Positions 36,640-48,870 are shown, counted from the first letter of the stretch. The stretch is 64,000 nt of DNA from Peromyscus leucopus (GCF_004664715.2 NC_051086.1:73001486-73065485); one strand, 5' to 3'. Notes: generated by a model from the sequence alone, not told the origin. Program-made: numbers and translations.

Positions 36640-36795
36640 TTAAACTTACATGGTACTCTATACTGTACAAAGCATTCTGCATACATTATCTCATGTGTTT
36701 TGAGCTTTATAATATAGGGCTGCTGAAACAGGTACCATTGTCCTTACTTTATAGATGAAGAACCCGGGGCTCCGACAGGGAGACGTGCTAACTAA
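36640..36795 (-). repeat. MIR-like fragment
   Basis: ATTATCTCATGTGTTTTGAG, GGTACCATTGTCCTTACTTT and ATAGATGAAGAACCCGGGGC are the reverse complement of a MIR core. A 35-bp tandem duplication starts at its edge (36796). Confidence 0.55.
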
Positions 36796-36865
36796 GCAAG
36801 TCTGCAAGGCCAGAAGATGGCAGAATGATGGCAAGTCTGCAAGGCCAGAAGATGGCAGAATGATG
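36796..36865 (+). repeat. perfect 35-bp tandem duplication
   Basis: The unit begins GCAAGTCTGCAAGGCCAGAA and occurs at 36796-36830 and 36831-36865 with no mismatch, so it is recent. Confidence 0.97.
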
Positions 36866-37371
36866 GCTTGCTTGTGTTCTGGTTTGTGACAGTTGTGGTT
36901 GTATTTATCAGACTATCTTGTTTTCTCTCTTTGTCAGTGAGCTCATTGCTATAGCACAGAGATGAATTGAATGCTAGAGTTCTAAGTCCTTGCAAGACCA
37001 TTGGCTTTAGTTTGAGAAAGGCTTGAGAAATCGTGGAAGGAGAGGGCAGGAGACCTAAGAGATCCCAGTCTACTCTTTCTGCCTTCCAGAGAAAGGAACC
37101 AAAATTAAGAGAACTTGTGACTCGTGTCACCAAGATCGTATAGTTACTAAGATGTCAGGGCTGAGTCCAAATTCAGAGACAGGTCTTACCATTGGGTTTG
37201 GTAAAGAAGAGGGAGAAAATGTTGGATGTTTTTATGGAACTGAATCATTTCTATGTTAATAAACACCTCCAGAGACAGAAAAAAAAAAGTTAAGTGCATT
37301 CATTCATTCATTCATCCACTCAACAAACAGTCATGTGGCAGGTACTATGCTACATATTGGATTTGCTGTTT

Positions 37372-37585
37372 TTCAAAGATTTATTTTATTTTAAATTATG
37401 TGTGTATGTGTGGGTCTATTCACATGAGTGTGGGTGCCATCAGAAGACAGAAGAAGGCATTGGATCCCCTGGAACTGGAGTTACAGTGGTTGTGAACTGC
37501 TCTACATGGGCGCTGGGAACTGAACTCTGGTCCTCTGCAGGAGCAGACAGCACACTCCTAACTGCTGAGCCATCTCCCAGTCTCC
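37372..37585 (-). repeat. B2 SINE
   Basis: As read on +: AAAGATTTATTTTATTTTAA, GAACTGAACTCTGGTCCTCT, and TGCTGAGCCATCTCCCAGTC, the reverse complement of the B2 head. Confidence 0.9.
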
Positions 37586-37985
37586 ACTCTCTAAGTCTGT
37601 AATAATGAACTACAGAGGCACAATCCTGATCTTTGCTGAACCTAGATTTAGAGAGAAAAACTGCTGTGAAAGCAATCAATATGTGGATAAAGGTGAAGTT
37701 CCAGTTCGAGAGGGACAGTGAGAGAAAACCCACCTGGAAGATCTCATTTTGACTGTGGAGACTGGATCAGCCTGAAGAGCTGTCACATCCCCACATCTGG
37801 ATGACTGCATCCTCCAGACATCCTAGGCATCTAGTTGGCTCAGCTAGGATCCGCTTATTACCCCACCCCCACCCCCAGTTCCTGGTTTTCTCTCTTTTCT
37901 CTTCAGTTAACTGCTCCTGAGTGTCGCCAGTCCCATGTACCACCAGGTCTTTTGTTCACTCACAAACCCTGGCTCAACTCTCTCT

Positions 37986-37988
<3 letters not shown>

Positions 37989-38044
<56 letters not shown>
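37989..38044 (+). repeat. pure T56 run
   Basis: 56 uninterrupted T. On the minus strand it is an A56 tract 11-12 bases after AATAAATTTT, as at the 3' end of a retrocopied mRNA. Confidence 0.95.
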
Positions 38045-39289
38045 CTCCTTAAAATTTATTCAGAATCCAAGCTGAGTGCGGTTTCTGTTTTCTCCATGGA
38101 CTCTGGCTGATCTAAGGAGCCTACGTTATTTTTATAATTGGAAAATTTTCATTAAAACAACACAAAAGACCACCCTTGCCTCCCACCTCCCAAGAGGAAG
38201 CACTCTTCAGGGTGTGGAGAGGCCCCTCGGCTCCTAGACTTGAGGGCGATTATTTTTGTTTCAATTTTGAGCCCTCATATGAAATTAGGCTTCAGGCTAG
38301 AACACCTATTTCTTAGAAAAACACACTTTCTCCTGGAGAGAAATTCTAGAAAGCAGTCGCGGGCTATTGACAAACTATAATGCTGCAAAGGGATCTGGCC
38401 AAAAAAAGGACTCAAGAGAAAAGTGTCTGTCGGGAGAAGGAGGCCTAGACAGTGGCTCTGGGTCTGTACTGCCAGCTGGGTGTCCAGGTGGGCAGTCCCG
38501 GACAGAGCCAGGTTTCAGCCGGTGTCTGCCTGGAGTGGAGACCTGTGGCCGTGGTCACTGGAAAGTCACCAGCACCCCACTCCCAGGTGTCTGGGCTCAG
38601 CAACTGCCAGGCTCCTGGGGGTAAGGACCGGAGTCTGCTCAGACTAGGGGTGAAGATGCTGTAAGAGGAGGTGATGGACTAGTTGGGGGTAGGGAGGCTT
38701 GGCACATCACCATGCCCAGTTGAGTCCCCATTGGCAGAAGGACTTTGCCCCTCAAGGAAGTGTGGGGTGGACTCTTATGGCTGCATGGCACTGAAGGGCT
38801 GTCTGGCTGGCCTCCCTCTGTGCCAAGAGGCTTCTTGGCTCTGCATTTGCAGCGTGGTGTGGGAGGAGAGGAGGGAGGGAAGTCTAAGCTGCTTTGCCTG
38901 GTGGTGGGGTGGCCACTTTTGCAGAGACTTCATTGAAAACAGGGGTCTTGGGGGAGCTGGGAGCAAGTAGGATGAAGCTGCAGATGAGGGCTGAGGGTCT
39001 GAGAAGAGTTCCAGGGACATACAGGAAAAAGGGAGGGGACAATTTCAACAAAGCCAGTTTGAAATTGCAGTTTAACTCTGGGCCAGTCGTAAACTTCATT
39101 TTCTTTATTCTGCAAGATGCATTCTTCTATTGGTAAGCTGTTTCTCCATAAACTAAAAGTTCCATAAATAAGTAGAATGTGTTCCTCACTGTTGCACACC
39201 CACACACCTCGAGCACCTGGAAGGACAAGTGCTTTTTATCACCTGGTGAAGGAAGGGATCGTCAATGTTGTATATGTTGTAAGTCACTG
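38045..39289. other. intron stretch next to T56, possible minus-strand retrocopy
   Basis: The first 350 bp may be the 3' UTR of a retrocopied transcript read on the minus strand (AATAAA then A56). 38400-38960 is GC-richer (about 60% by eye), with overlapping open frames of 70-95 codons that show no family features. Confidence 0.35.
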
Positions 39290-39410
39290 CTAGACAGAAG
39301 CCTCCTAGGGCAGGAACTACATTGGTCTTGTTCATTGCTGTGTCCAAGATGACCAGGAAAGGGCCTGGCATGTAATTGGTGACTGATGCATGAATGACTG
39401 AATGGCCATA
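39290..39410 (+). repeat. L2-like 3' end fragment
   Basis: GGGCAGGAACTACATTGGTC, TTGTTCATTGCTGTGTCC, AAAGGGCCTGGCATGTAATT and ATGCATGAATGACTGAAT match the L2 3' end. Confidence 0.55.
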
Positions 39411-39559
39411 GGCTTCCTTATGGAGGAAACCAGTGAGAAGGGTCTCCATTGTGCCCACATTACCTAGCTGAAGGCTGACTAATAATTAATAACACAATAG
39501 TGGTCATCTTACATTTTCCTTTTGCCTTTATAGAGCTTCTGATTCCCCAGTTCTTTCTT

Positions 39560-39568
39560 TTTCTTTTT

Positions 39569-39632
<64 letters not shown>

Positions 39633-39723
39633 GTTTTTTCGAGACAGGGTTTCTCTGTGTAGCTTTGCGCCTGCCTCTGCCTCCTGAGTGCTGGGATTAA
39701 AGGCGTGCACCACCACCGCCCGG
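39560..39723 (-). repeat. young B1 SINE, internal deletion, long A-tail, 15-bp target duplication
   Basis: A T-rich block including an uninterrupted run of about 59 T (39572-39630) is followed by CGAGACAGGGTTTCTCTGTG, TAGCTTTGCGCCTGCCTCTG and GTGCTGGGATTAAAGGCGTG. About 50 bp normally lying between 'TTTGCGCCT' and 'GCCTCTGCC' are missing. CCCCAGTTCTTTCTT flanks the insertion perfectly at 39545-39559 and 39724-39738. Confidence 0.93.
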
Positions 39724-39869
39724 CCCCAGTTCTTTCTTATCTAGAACTTAGAGCAGTTCAGTAGCCAGGCTGTAGACAATAGGTCAATTCAATTGCTAGG
39801 CTGTAGGCAATAGATCAATTCAGTAGCCAGACCAGAGGCAATGAAGATACAAAGGTTTGTAAGATACCA

Positions 39870-40215
39870 TTTCTGTGTGAGTGTGTATGAGTGAGTTTGC
39901 GTGTGTATTCATGTGTGAGTAAAAGTGCACGCTTGCTACTGTGTCATACAGAGAGCAGAGGGAAACCGCAGATATGGTTCCTTGCCTTCTACCTTGTTTG
40001 AAAGAGGTCTCATGTGTTCACTGCTGTGTTCTCCAGGTTGGCTGATTGTAGACGTACAGGGGATTTTTTTTTCTGTCTCCCATCTTGCTGTAGGAGTGCT
40101 GGGATTACAGATTGATGCTTCCTTGTCTGCCTTTCTGTGGGCTCTGGGGCTCTGAACTCAAGTCTTCACACTTACATGCCAAGTTCTTTACCCACGGAGC
40201 TGTCTCCTCAGCCTA
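39870..40215 (-). repeat. B4-type SINE, diverged
   Basis: A GT-rich left end, GTGCTGGGATTACAGATTGA, CTGAACTCAAGTCTTCACAC and GAGCTGTCTCCTCAGCC at the right end (all as read on +). Confidence 0.65.
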
Positions 40216-40289
40216 AGACACCATTTTCTTTTGCACGCCAGTCTCCCACATTGTCAGGCACGCAGATGAAGTCCGTGCTGCCTGGTGTG

Positions 40290-40375
40290 ACTGGTGAAAA
40301 CAGACCCAGAGCAAAGGAAGGCTTTCTGAAGAGGTGGCTCCTCAGGCCAAGCTTTGAAGGATGTCTATGGGTCTC
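40290..40375 (-). repeat. L2-like fragment
   Basis: GGAAGGCTTTCTGAAGAGGT and GGCCAAGCTTTGAAGGATG are the reverse complement of an L2 segment. Similar weak L2-like traces occur near 28360-28420 and 42740-42820. Confidence 0.4.
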
Positions 40376-41424
40376 CTGCGTGGTGAAGGAGGCTCGGGCT
40401 CGGTGAGAGCCAGTCTGGGTTAAAGCTGCACTTTCCTAGGGACCCTTTCCTGCAGTGGAGTCAGGGAAGATCTTCAGTGAGTTCCTCAGAGGGTGCTGTG
40501 AGAAAGATCAGTGACTCTGTCCTATTGGTTTCCTTAACTCTGAGGGCCCCACACCTAGGAGCCTACACACTCTAGAAAGGGCAGTCCATGATGAGGGCTG
40601 ATCCCAGACTCATGAAAGATACAGAAGTATGTGCAACCTCGAACAACATGATCAAACAGAAGAAGAGGGAGGGCTGGGATAGCAATCTTCAGGCATCTGA
40701 AGACCTGATATCTAGGAGCTTGGAAGGAAAAAAACGTTATAAGGAAGGCTGTACATAGAAAAGGACCTGGCACATTTTTGGGCATATACCAGTCAATCAG
40801 AAAACATAAAATATGCTTCCTTTGACGTCTGACACGAAGTCTGGATCCACACCCTGCCCCAGGAGAATTGAGAGACTGTCTTAAGATGGAGAAAGCCGGA
40901 CAGACCCCGAGTCAACTTCATGGCCAGACTGTAAATCATCTTAACAGTTGTTTATTTACTTTTCTTGGTTATTAAGTTTTTCCACCCTGTGTTGAATGCT
41001 TGGAGGTGACTAGGAATCTTATGATGTGTTCTCTGTGTCCACAATGCGTTGATTTTACCCTTGACTCGGCCAGTCTGATTTTAAAATGAATCACATAAAC
41101 TATACGGGTAAGAAGGCCCCCTCCCCTCTTCCACAAGGAGGGGAAGGCTGCCCTCCAGAGAAGTGTCTCCCTGTATGCAGAGCCATGTCAACTCTGCTGG
41201 GCAGACCCTCTAAAGAACATGAGGAGGCAGAGAAGCAGATAAAGTCCTGCCCTGGTGGTGGCTGCTCTCTAGGAACCAGAAACTTCCCAAGGTCTGGGGG
41301 TGGCGGGGGGAATTTAGGGACTGCCTTGTACCTTCACCCAGTATCATTTCCTAACCCAGGATTTCACAGTGGTTAGAGCTTGGGCCTGTGAACGGTACTT
41401 CCCTAGGACCAGACCAATTCTCTG

Positions 41425-41760
41425 TCTGTCACTGTATAAGTCACCTTTCTCCTGACTGTGACAAGGTTCCTGAAAAGAGCCACCTAAGGAAAGAAGGCTT
41501 TATTTTGGCTGGTGGGAAGGCGTGGCAACACTAGCAGGAGGCAGATGGTCACATTGTATCCACAGTCAGGAAGCAGAGAGAGACGAATGCTGGTGGTCCA
41601 CTTACTTCTTTGAATCCATCCAAGGACCCCTTCCCCATGAGATGATGCCACTCATTCACAGTGAGTCTCCCCACCTCAGGCAAACCTCTCTGGAAGCTCC
41701 CTCACAGACACCCCAGAAGTTAGTTTCCTAAGTGATTCTAAATTCCATGAAGTTGACAGT
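41425..41760 (-). repeat. MaLR-like LTR or rodent interspersed repeat
   Basis: On the minus strand it ends CAAAATAAAGCCTTCTTTCC, AGGAACCTTGTCACAGTCAG and ACTTATACAGTGACA, typical of the 3' part of this repeat class, with an AATAAA signal. Confidence 0.55.
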
Positions 41761-41809
41761 TTCTGTTGGTTCCTCCTGCTACAGGACCTTCGCACAAGAT
41801 TATGAGACC

Positions 41810-41965
41810 ATCCCAGCCACCTCTGTACCATGTGACCATGAACACATTTCTTAATCTCCCTGCACTTCAGTTTTCTCAACCATAATTGAGAGATAATGTC
41901 ACCTGTAAGTTTGATGTCCGAGGTAAGAGGGTCAATGCATAGAAGATCCTCTCCAGGTCCTTGGT
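41810..41965 (+). repeat. MIR-like fragment
   Basis: CATGTGACCATGAACACATT, TCTCCCTGCACTTCAGTTTT and CTCAACCATAATTGAGAGAT follow the MIR core. Confidence 0.5.
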
Positions 41966-43319
41966 CCGTGTTACTATTTCTTCATGAAATGTAAGCATTT
42001 TAGATACAGAATATTTCAAAAATTTATGGCTATGTGCACTGCCTAGAGTTCAGCCCATCACATAAGAGTTAGCATTACATTTTTTTTTATGAAATAAATG
42101 AATTAAGGATGACTGTGCATCTTTTGGGCCCTGTGACAAATGTAATGAGCACAAAGTCTGCTCACATGAGGTTTACAGTCAGGTGGGAGGGATAATATGA
42201 CTACATATTCTCACCCTCTCTGCCCATCAAAATCATCTAACTGTTCTCGAAAGAGATACCCTGCAGAAACTCTGAATCGGTGGGTTTGGAAGACATGTTA
42301 GTATGGATCTCAGGGTGTGTGTGTTCTAATGTGCCCTTAGTTTAGGAATTCCTGTCCTAAATATTCTCTGGATTTCATGAAACATTTTTCCCATAAAATG
42401 TTCAGCAATGCCCAAATCAAATTTTGGGAAATGCTTTTATTAGCTACATTAGATATGAAAGACTCTCAGAAAGTCTACAATAATGGGATATGTTTAACAT
42501 AAAAATATGGAACAAAAGTAAATAGATGTTTGCAAGTTGTAAACATTATTCTGAAGGAGAGGTGAAGGGCATGAATGATAGAATTATTTATAAATCTGTG
42601 AATTTATCATAATCTATGAATTATGTTTACAATTTGAATGTTACAAGCTATAGCACCTCATTTAAATAGCTATATTGAAAATATGTCTCTACTGAAATGC
42701 ATTTTGAGGGAAACTTGAACAATTAGGTGGCAGGTGAGCAGGTGAGATGGGACAGTGCTTCAGCACAGGGAGAATCTTGTGCAAAGGTCCTGTGGCAGAA
42801 GGAACCAACAGAAAGAACAGAGTCGCTTGAATGCAACACATAAAGGTAAAAAACAGAACAAAACAAAGTAACTCCCTCCTCCTAAAATGGAAAAGACACG
42901 ATTTCTACCTTCTAGGAACTCATACCTTAATGGAAAGCTCATATATTCCAGAATTTTCCTATTACATTATAAGTTGATGATTTTCCAACTATACCGGGAA
43001 GAAGGAATTAGTGTCAGGAATAATCAGCCAACAGCTGATACACAAAACTCAGTGTCATGTGTGTCTTGAGGTGACTGAGTTTTTAGGGAGCAGATGTGCT
43101 TTGTCCAGTATTGGCTGGGCTCGGGTTAGCATTAGGTCCTCATTTCTGAGCATTCAGACTGGGTTACATGCAAGCGACAGGGAGATTGGATCAAGATGCC
43201 ATGCACACATCCATGCCTAACCACTCCTTTTCTCTCCAGCTCCATTAAAAGGCAAACAAGGTACCTTATGATGATTCTGTTGGCTGGAAGACAGGCATCA
43301 CAGCCCCCACACTCCCTCC
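41966..43319. other. intron stretch, nothing recognised
   Basis: Strongly AT-rich from 42360 to 42700; no repeat body identified apart from a weak L2-like trace near 42740-42820. Confidence 0.4.
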
Positions 43320-43830
43320 TCCTCACTACCTTCTGGCAACTACAGTGTGTTTTCATCTCAGTAGTGGTGTCATCTCAAGTGTTACACAGATGGGATTGTG
43401 ACATATACAGGTCTGTTAGGATCACCTTCTCTCCTCGGCATGACACTCTGAAGGCTCATCCAGTTTGTTGTTTGTACAGATACCTTGATTTTATTTCTGA
43501 GGTCATGTTCATGGCAAGAATGGGCCGCAGTTTGTTCAACTACCACTGTTGAAGTACAACTGGTTTATTTCCAGGTCTTGGCTATCACTTATAAAACTGC
43601 TATAAACATTTTGGGAAGGATTTTTATAGGGTTAGAAGCTCTAGTTTTACTGGAATAAGTGCTCAGTGGTACGAACACCAGGCTCTATGGGAGCCACATG
43701 GTTAACTTTCAAAGAAATGATCTCACTCACTTTCCAGAGTGGCACTAGCATTCTGCTTCCCCACTAGACGTGTTGGAAGGTGCCATTTTCTCCAAATCCT
43801 CATCAGCATCTGGCATCATAACTGTAAAGG
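43320..43830 (-). mobile_element. old L1-like fragment
   Basis: GGTTTATTTCCAGGTCTTGG and AAAACTGCTATAAACATTTT on the + strand resemble the reverse complement of the L1 ORF2 3' region, at higher divergence than the other copies. The subfamily is not assignable. Confidence 0.5.
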
Positions 43831-44451
43831 TTTTGAACACCGTGATAGGTGTGTGGTGCTATCCTACTGTGGTTGTGGTTGGTTATGTACTGCAACGGAA
43901 GCAGAGAGTATGCTGGGAAAGAAATAAGTAATGTGCTTGGGAAAGTAGGGATTTCTTCCAAAAGAATCATCTGGAAGGAATCGAGTCTAGAATGGGGAGG
44001 ACTGTAAGAGATGCAACAGAAAGGTTGGGGACTAAAGGGAATTTATAGGAAAAGTAAAGAGTTCTTCTTGACTTTGCAATGTCCACAATTCCTGTGTTCA
44101 GAGTGGTAGGTACACTTGATGCCATTACAAATAGCAATGTAACTGTGTTGGGAGAATAGGAGAATTCAGGTGAATGTGGTTCTTAGGGGAGAGTCCGATT
44201 CTTTTGTCCCAGTTGTAATTGAGTAAACAAGGGCAGATAGTGAGTCCCAAAACAGCTGTAGAGCACATGACCAGAGAGGTGACTACCACAGCTGTGCAAG
44301 ATAAAGAGCAGCTGGAGCTGGGGAAAAGATGGGGGAGATAAAGAGAACAACTTCTTTTTTTAATCATTATATACACTTGATAAAAAATTGAAATTTCATT
44401 GTCATATCATCTTGAATAAGGGAATTTAAAAGCATATATAAAAAGAGATAA

Positions 44452-44628
44452 AGGGGCTGGTGAGATGGCTTGGTGGGTAGCCTGCCACGCCTGATGACCT
44501 AAGTTTGATCCCCAGTACCCACATGGTGGGCAGAGGGAACCGTCTCCTAAAAGTTGTTCTCTGACCTCCACACACAGCACAGTGCTCTTGCACACACCCC
44601 CACCCTCCCCCTCCCCCCCACACAAAGA
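44452..44628 (+). repeat. RSINE1-type SINE
   Basis: GGGGCTGGTGAGATGGCTTG, CCTGATGACCTAAGTTTGAT, CCCACATGGTGGGCAGAGGG, TCTCTGACCTCCACACAC in order. Confidence 0.8.
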
Positions 44629-44929
44629 GATTCTCAGACTTAATAATTAATGTTTTACAAGGGACTAATGTATTTCAGATGTCACTGAGAGCCTGGGAAG
44701 GGTGGCAGAGAAGAGACGCAAGCAAATGGAAACACACAGAAAACACTGTTTACTGTCAAGTGGAAACCGAGGCAGACAGAATAACTTCACTCCGAGATGA
44801 GAGTGAACAAGTTCTCCTCTTGTCCTCAGTTGAGCTTGTATAAGGTCTTCAAACATCACGTATGGCACACATATAACTTGTTAGCCACTGGTGGGCATTT
44901 TAAGATCTCCACAGGATGTAACAGTCTAC

Positions 44930-47250
44930 AATTTAAAAATTGTTTTTTTAATTTTTAAACTTTTTTCACATAATATATTTTGATCATATTCTTTCCCCTA
45001 CCTCAGCTCCTCCTTGATCCTTCCCTACTCCCTACCGACAAACTTTTTCCCCCCTCTCTTTAAAAGAATTAAAACACAAAACCCACTGCAGAAAAAATGG
45101 TTTTGGGTTTTGCATTGGCCAACTCCCCCTGAGCATGAGGCTTGCACTGGAGTGTACCCAGTGTCACTACACTGGAGAAAACTGAAGGTACCTCTCCTAA
45201 CAGCTGTCTATTTCAAATAGCTTCATGGTTAGGGGTGGGACTTTGTCCTCTTCTCTGTGCTGGAGCTTTGTCCGACTTGAACTTGTACAGCTCTGGTGCA
45301 TGCAACCACAGCCTTTGGATGTACATCTGCCCTGTTGTGTCTGAAAACTGCTGTTTGCTTGGAGCTGTCCATCATTTCTAGCTCTTAAAAGTCTTTCTGC
45401 ATAGATCTCTGAGCCTTAAGGGGAGGGGTGTGATAAAGACATCCCATTTAATGCTGAGTGCTCCTGAGTCTCTCACTCCCTGCACATTATCCTGTTGTGG
45501 GTCTCTGAGCTAATTGCTATCTACTGTAAGATGTTTTCCTCATGAGCTTTAAGTGATGCATTAATCTATGTGGATAGGACTGTGTCTTCAGGAGTAATGT
45601 TATTGCTATGTTCAGTTATCAGAATAATAACAGTACTTTTTCCCCTGGGTCCCATGACCTAACCAATCTCAGGTACTTGGCCTCATGAACAGTATCAGAT
45701 ATGGATTCCTTCTCATGAAGCAAGACTTAACTCCAGTCAAACAGTGGTTGTTACTCTCATAACACTTGTGCCATGATTTCATCAATGAGTATAGCTTGAG
45801 GGCAGGTTGCTATTGTAGCTCACAAGGTTTATAGTTGGGTGAGACTGATGTTTACATTTCTTTTCTAGTAGTAGGTATAATAGCTTCCAGAACTATGAAT
45901 GCTAGTCAGTAGGGGTGAAACTTGTAGTTGAGCAACAGTTCAATTTCTCCATGTTTTATAACATAAGGATGTGGTGTCTTCAACAGCAGGGGCTTATCGT
46001 CAGGTTATGGAGGGTAATAATGACATTGGAAGTAGTCTATAACGTTTGGGGAGTGGCCTATGGAATCCCTTTCACCAGTGATTCAACAAGGTGTAGCCCA
46101 TTCCTGGTAGTGGAGGTTTCCTTGATAGTACTATAAGATGCCTAGCTGGGGCATTGCCTCCACTATTATAGTAACTCCATTCACATTCCTTTTTTATATG
46201 TATATAATAAGGAAACTTCTATGGTAGGTTTTCATATGGCTTTTCAAAGGCTCTTTAGTGTTAATTATCCTTCCCCATGTTTCCTCCTCTACCCTGTCCC
46301 CCATTCTCTTCTCCATTCAATCATCCTAGTCTAACTTTCCTTTTATCTCTTTATAACATTGTATTCTATTTCTCCTTCCTTAGAAGATCCCTTCCTCCAC
46401 CACGCCCCCCCCTCGTCCTGTACTAGCTATCTAACCTCTATAAGTATTCTAAACGAAATTCACATAGTAGAGCTTAAAAGCTAACATCTGCATGTAAAAG
46501 CAAATGTAATGTTTGTTTTTCTGGTTTGGGTTACCTCACTCAGGAAGATTGTTTCTAGAGCTATCCATTTACCTTCAGATTCCATAATTCAATTCTTAAT
46601 AATAGATGAATAATACTCCATTATGTAAATATACTGGTTTTCACTGTCCATGGGCATCTAGGCTGTTTCCATTTCCTGATGGTTATAGAGCAGCAGTGAC
46701 ATGGATGACAAAATATCTCTGTAGCAGGATGTAGAGTCCTTTGGGTGTATGTCCAAGAGTGATATAGCTGGATCTTAGGGTGCTCTATTTTCAGCTTTTT
46801 TTAGGTACCTTCACACCGGTTTCCACAGTGGCTGTACCAGTTTGCATTTCCACCATCAACGAGTAACATTCCCTTCGCCCTCATCTCTGCCAGCCTTTGC
46901 TGTCATTTGTTTTATTTATCTTGGCCATTCTGACTGGGGTAGAGTGAAATGTCAGAGTAGTTTTAATCTACATATCCTTGATGGCTAAGGATGGTGAACT
47001 TTTCAACGTGTTTCTCAGCCATTTGTATTGCACCTTTTGAGGCTCTGTTGAGTTTTATACCCCATTTTTAATTGGGTTGTTTATTTTTTTGATGTTCCAT
47101 TTTTTTTAGTTCTCTGTGTATTCTAGATATGAACCCTCTGTCCTATGTATAGTTTGTAGCAATTTCCCTCCTTCTGTAGGCTGCCTCTTGGCTCAAATGA
47201 TGGTGTCCTTTGCTGTACAGAAGCTTTTCAGCTTCATGAGGACCCCTTAT
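44930..47250 (-). mobile_element. L1 (Lx-type) 3' half: end of ORF2 plus 3' UTR, sense on minus strand
   Basis: On the minus strand, 47250 down to about 46400 matches the end of L1 ORF2: the stretch around GAAGCTGAAAAGCTTCTGTA, then ACAAATGGCTGAGAAACACG. From there to 44930 it matches the rodent Lx 3' UTR. A T-rich end near 44940-44970 is the eroded poly-A. The ORF2 part is riddled with stops. Together with the next segment this is one 5'-inverted, truncated insertion. Confidence 0.85.
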
Positions 47251-48150
47251 TTGTAGGTGACAGGACTCTATACATAAAAGACCCCAAAGACTTTATCAGA
47301 AAACTTCTTGATAAAGACTTTCAGCAAAGTATCAGGCCAGCATTAACACACAGAAATCAGTAGCCTTCCTACAGACACATGACAAATATCCTAAGAAAGA
47401 AATCAGGGAAACAACAACTTGTCAAAGTAGCCTGAAGAAAAATACCTTAAGATTATCTAGCCAAGCAAGTGAAAGACTTGTATATAAAAATTTTAAGAGA
47501 CTGGAGAAAGAAACTGAAGAGACGTCAGAAGATGCAAAAATTGCTCATGCTCATGGGTTGGTAGGATTAACATTGTGAAAATGGCCATTTTACGAAAAAG
47601 CAATCTACACATTCAGTGCAAACCCCACCAGAATTCCAACATAGTTCTTCACATAAAAATCTTAAACTTCATATGGAAACACAAAAGCTCACAATAATTA
47701 AACCAATCTGGAATAATAAAAGAATTCCCAGAGGCATCACAATTCCAGATTTTAAGTTGTATTATAGAGCTCTGGTAGGAAGATCAACATGGCAATGGTG
47801 TAGAAACATACATTGATCAATGGAGTAGAATGGAAGGTACAGACATAATTCTACACACCTCCAGACACTTGAGTTGTGACAAAGGAGCCAAAAGTACACA
47901 CTGGAGAAAGACCAGCTTCTTTAACAAGTGACGCCGATCAAATGGGATAGCTGCATCGCAGAAGAATGAAATAGATCCCCATCTACTACCCTGCACAAGA
48001 CTCATCTCCAAATGGATCAAGGACCTCAACAAAAGACCAGATACCCCAAATCTGATAGACTAGGAGTGGAGAATAGGCTTGAACTCATTGCCACAGGGAA
48101 GGACTTTCTGAACAAGACCCCAATAGTGCAGACTTAAAAAAAATCTTAAT
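47251..48150 (+). mobile_element. L1 inverted 5' segment (ORF2 C-terminal part)
   Basis: The + strand contains ORF2-type sequence such as GAAGATGCAAAAATTGCTCA-like and GCAATCTACACATTCAGTGC stretches, followed by AAATGGATCAAGGACCTCAA near 48015. In an intact L1 this lies immediately upstream of the part found in opposite orientation at 44930-47250. The element was therefore inverted at its 5' end during insertion (twin priming). It is degenerate, with only a short 66-codon open stretch. Confidence 0.82.
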
Positions 48151-48227
48151 AAAATCAAAAGCAAGTAAGTTAAGTTTTCAAAATAAGAAAAAACTAATCT
48201 AATTGTAAAACTAAAAACAGAAAAATA

Positions 48228-48600
48228 GGGCTTCAGGGATGGCTCAGTGGATAAAGTGCTCGCTACACAACCATGAGGACCAGAGTTGATATCCCTAGAG
48301 CCACATGAAAGCCAGGTTGATTTGGTGCTCCCACTGTAATCCTATGGTGCTCCCACTGTAATCCTAGCCCTTAGGAGGTTGGCAGAGGGGACTCCAAAGG
48401 CAAGACAACTAGCTAGACTAGCTGATTAGAGAGCCCCAGGCTTGGCAAGAGACCCTGCAGCAGTAAAATGAAATAGAGAGCAAACGAAGAAGACACTTGA
48501 CATCAGCCTCTGGCCTCTGACACATGTCCCTTACACAGCATACCTTCACATCGATGTGAACACACGTGTATACAAGCATATCATACACACATACAAAAAA
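48228..48600 (+). repeat. B4-type SINE with a 22-bp internal duplication
   Basis: Head CAGGGATGGCTCAGTGGATA, B1-like middle, then a CA-rich tail. TGGTGCTCCCACTGTAATCC-TA is directly duplicated at 48323-48344 and 48345-48366. Confidence 0.7.
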
Positions 48601-48654
48601 GAGAAATGACTCTAACATTAAATCTATAACATTATCTGTAAAATGAGAATACAG

Positions 48655-48870
48655 GCTGGAGAGATGGCCCAGCAGTGAAGAGTACTTGCTGCTCTTGCCA
48701 AGGACTCAGGTTCATTTCCTAGCACCCACATCCAGTAGCTCACAACAGCATGGGGTAACTCCAGTTCTTGGGGATTCAATGCCCCCTTCTATCCTCTGAG
48801 GAAACCCAACATGTGCCATGCACACACAGATGAACAAGCACACATACATATGCATATAATAATAAATACA
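48655..48870 (+). repeat. B3-type SINE
   Basis: GGCTGGAGAGATGGCCCAGC, TTGCTGCTCTTGCCAAGGAC, GGTAACTCCAGTTCTTGGGG and a CACATACATATGCATATAAT tail. Confidence 0.85.

Noticed and set aside
38367..38970. Overlapping + frames of 70-95 codons in GC-rich sequence
   Set aside because: No family features and no consistent splice pair; GC-rich sequence lowers stop frequency.
46300..48050. Possible functional L1 ORF2
   Set aside because: 5'-inverted, truncated and full of stops; no intact reverse transcriptase or endonuclease.
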